Shown here one piece after another: positions 48,650 to 49,043 of a stretch of DNA of 49,043 nt. The position numbers were made by a program, and so were the translations under genes. Source of the DNA: Priapulus caudatus (taxonomy: Eukaryota > Priapulida > Priapulimorpha > Priapulimorphida > Priapulidae); contig NW_014577893.1 of NCBI RefSeq assembly GCF_000485595.1, positions 91,821 through 140,863 on the forward strand. Direction: 5' to 3'. The notes under the pieces are model-generated. The model searched no databases and was not told the DNA's origin. It saw only the letters and a list, made by a program, of their open reading frames with translations. Positions within the stretch are counted from its first letter, which is position 1; each line of letters begins with the position of its first letter.

Positions 48650-49043
48650 AGGAGCAGTGTAGGGAGGGGGAGGGAGGAGGAAGTTTAGAGTAGTACTAGT
48701 AGGTGGAGTAGGGAGAAGCTAGTGAAGAATGAGGAAAGGGAGAAGCTGGTGGAGAAGGAGGAGGGGAGAAGCTGGTGGAGAAGGAGGGGGAGAAGCTAGT
48801 GAGTGAAGAATGAGGAAGGGGAGAAGGGAGAAGCTGGTGGAGAAGGAGGAGGGGAGAAGCTGGTGGAGAAAGGGGAGAAGGAAGCTGGTGGAGGAGGAGG
48901 GAGAGAAGGGAGAAGCTGGTGGAGAAGGAGGAGGGGAGAAGCTGGTGGAGAAAGGGGAGAAGGAAGCTGGTGGAGGAGGAGGGAGAGAAGGGAGAAGCTG
49001 GTGGAGAAGGAGGAGGGGGAGAAGCTGGTGGAGAAGGAGGAGG
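48650..49043. repeat. Purine-rich minisatellite running off the right edge
   Basis: Variants of ggagaagctggtggagaagg are repeated with GGAGG spacers of variable length to the last base. The plus strand is almost all purine, so one strand could form triplex or G-rich structures. No splice or start signals support coding. Confidence 0.85.

Overview
The window is metazoan nuclear DNA, most likely from a marine invertebrate; I cannot fix the phylum from sequence alone. The evidence is clear animal orthologs split by GT-AG introns, GC-rich coding exons in AT-rich surroundings, and a dense, varied load of short inverted-repeat elements, minisatellites and microsatellites. The assembly has two gaps (21371-21395 and 31640-32414), each flanked by near-duplicate, indel-rich sequence.

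Left part (1-16.4 kb): this is the gene-rich part. The 5' exons of a TMEM143-like mitochondrial membrane protein gene (minus strand, 6302 to 5213, continuing off the left edge) are head to head with a complete five-exon GINS2/PSF2 gene (plus strand, 6578-10753). GINS2 is tail to tail with a complete seven-exon MCM8 helicase gene (minus strand, 16434-11479, 892 codons before the stop). I built the exon models by hand, and the reading frame is kept across every junction.

Middle (16.4-27.8 kb): no conserved host gene was recognised. It holds a 140-152 bp tandem array with AAGGTCA-like units, several perfect foldback elements, one with a 9-bp target-site duplication, a decayed PIF/Harbinger transposase inside a CGCAAC-rich element, an unassigned coding-like ORF, and low-complexity DNA.

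27.8-30.8 kb: the last three exons of SDE2 (minus strand) encode the GG-KGG processing site, the conserved core and the C-terminal SAP domain. The 5' ubiquitin-like exon is not visible and may lie in the 775-bp gap.

Right part (30.8-49.0 kb): a nested transposon landscape. It has a 4-kb element with long terminal inverted repeats, a duplicated 1.4-kb block, and a large inverted repeat carrying one extra element in each arm, with the unoccupied site preserved in the opposite arm or in sister copies. There is also a weakly supported gene of unknown family, with a terminal GC-rich exon ending at 46901. The right edge is 51-bp and purine-rich minisatellite DNA.

Three of the four recognised genes (GINS2, MCM8, SDE2) act in replication or fork repair, within 24 kb. 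The most unusual signals are non-coding: families of very small palindromic elements whose two arms change in concert between copies, and a Mutator-like family with 9-bp duplications that carries telomere-type hexamers. I found no new multi-gene system.
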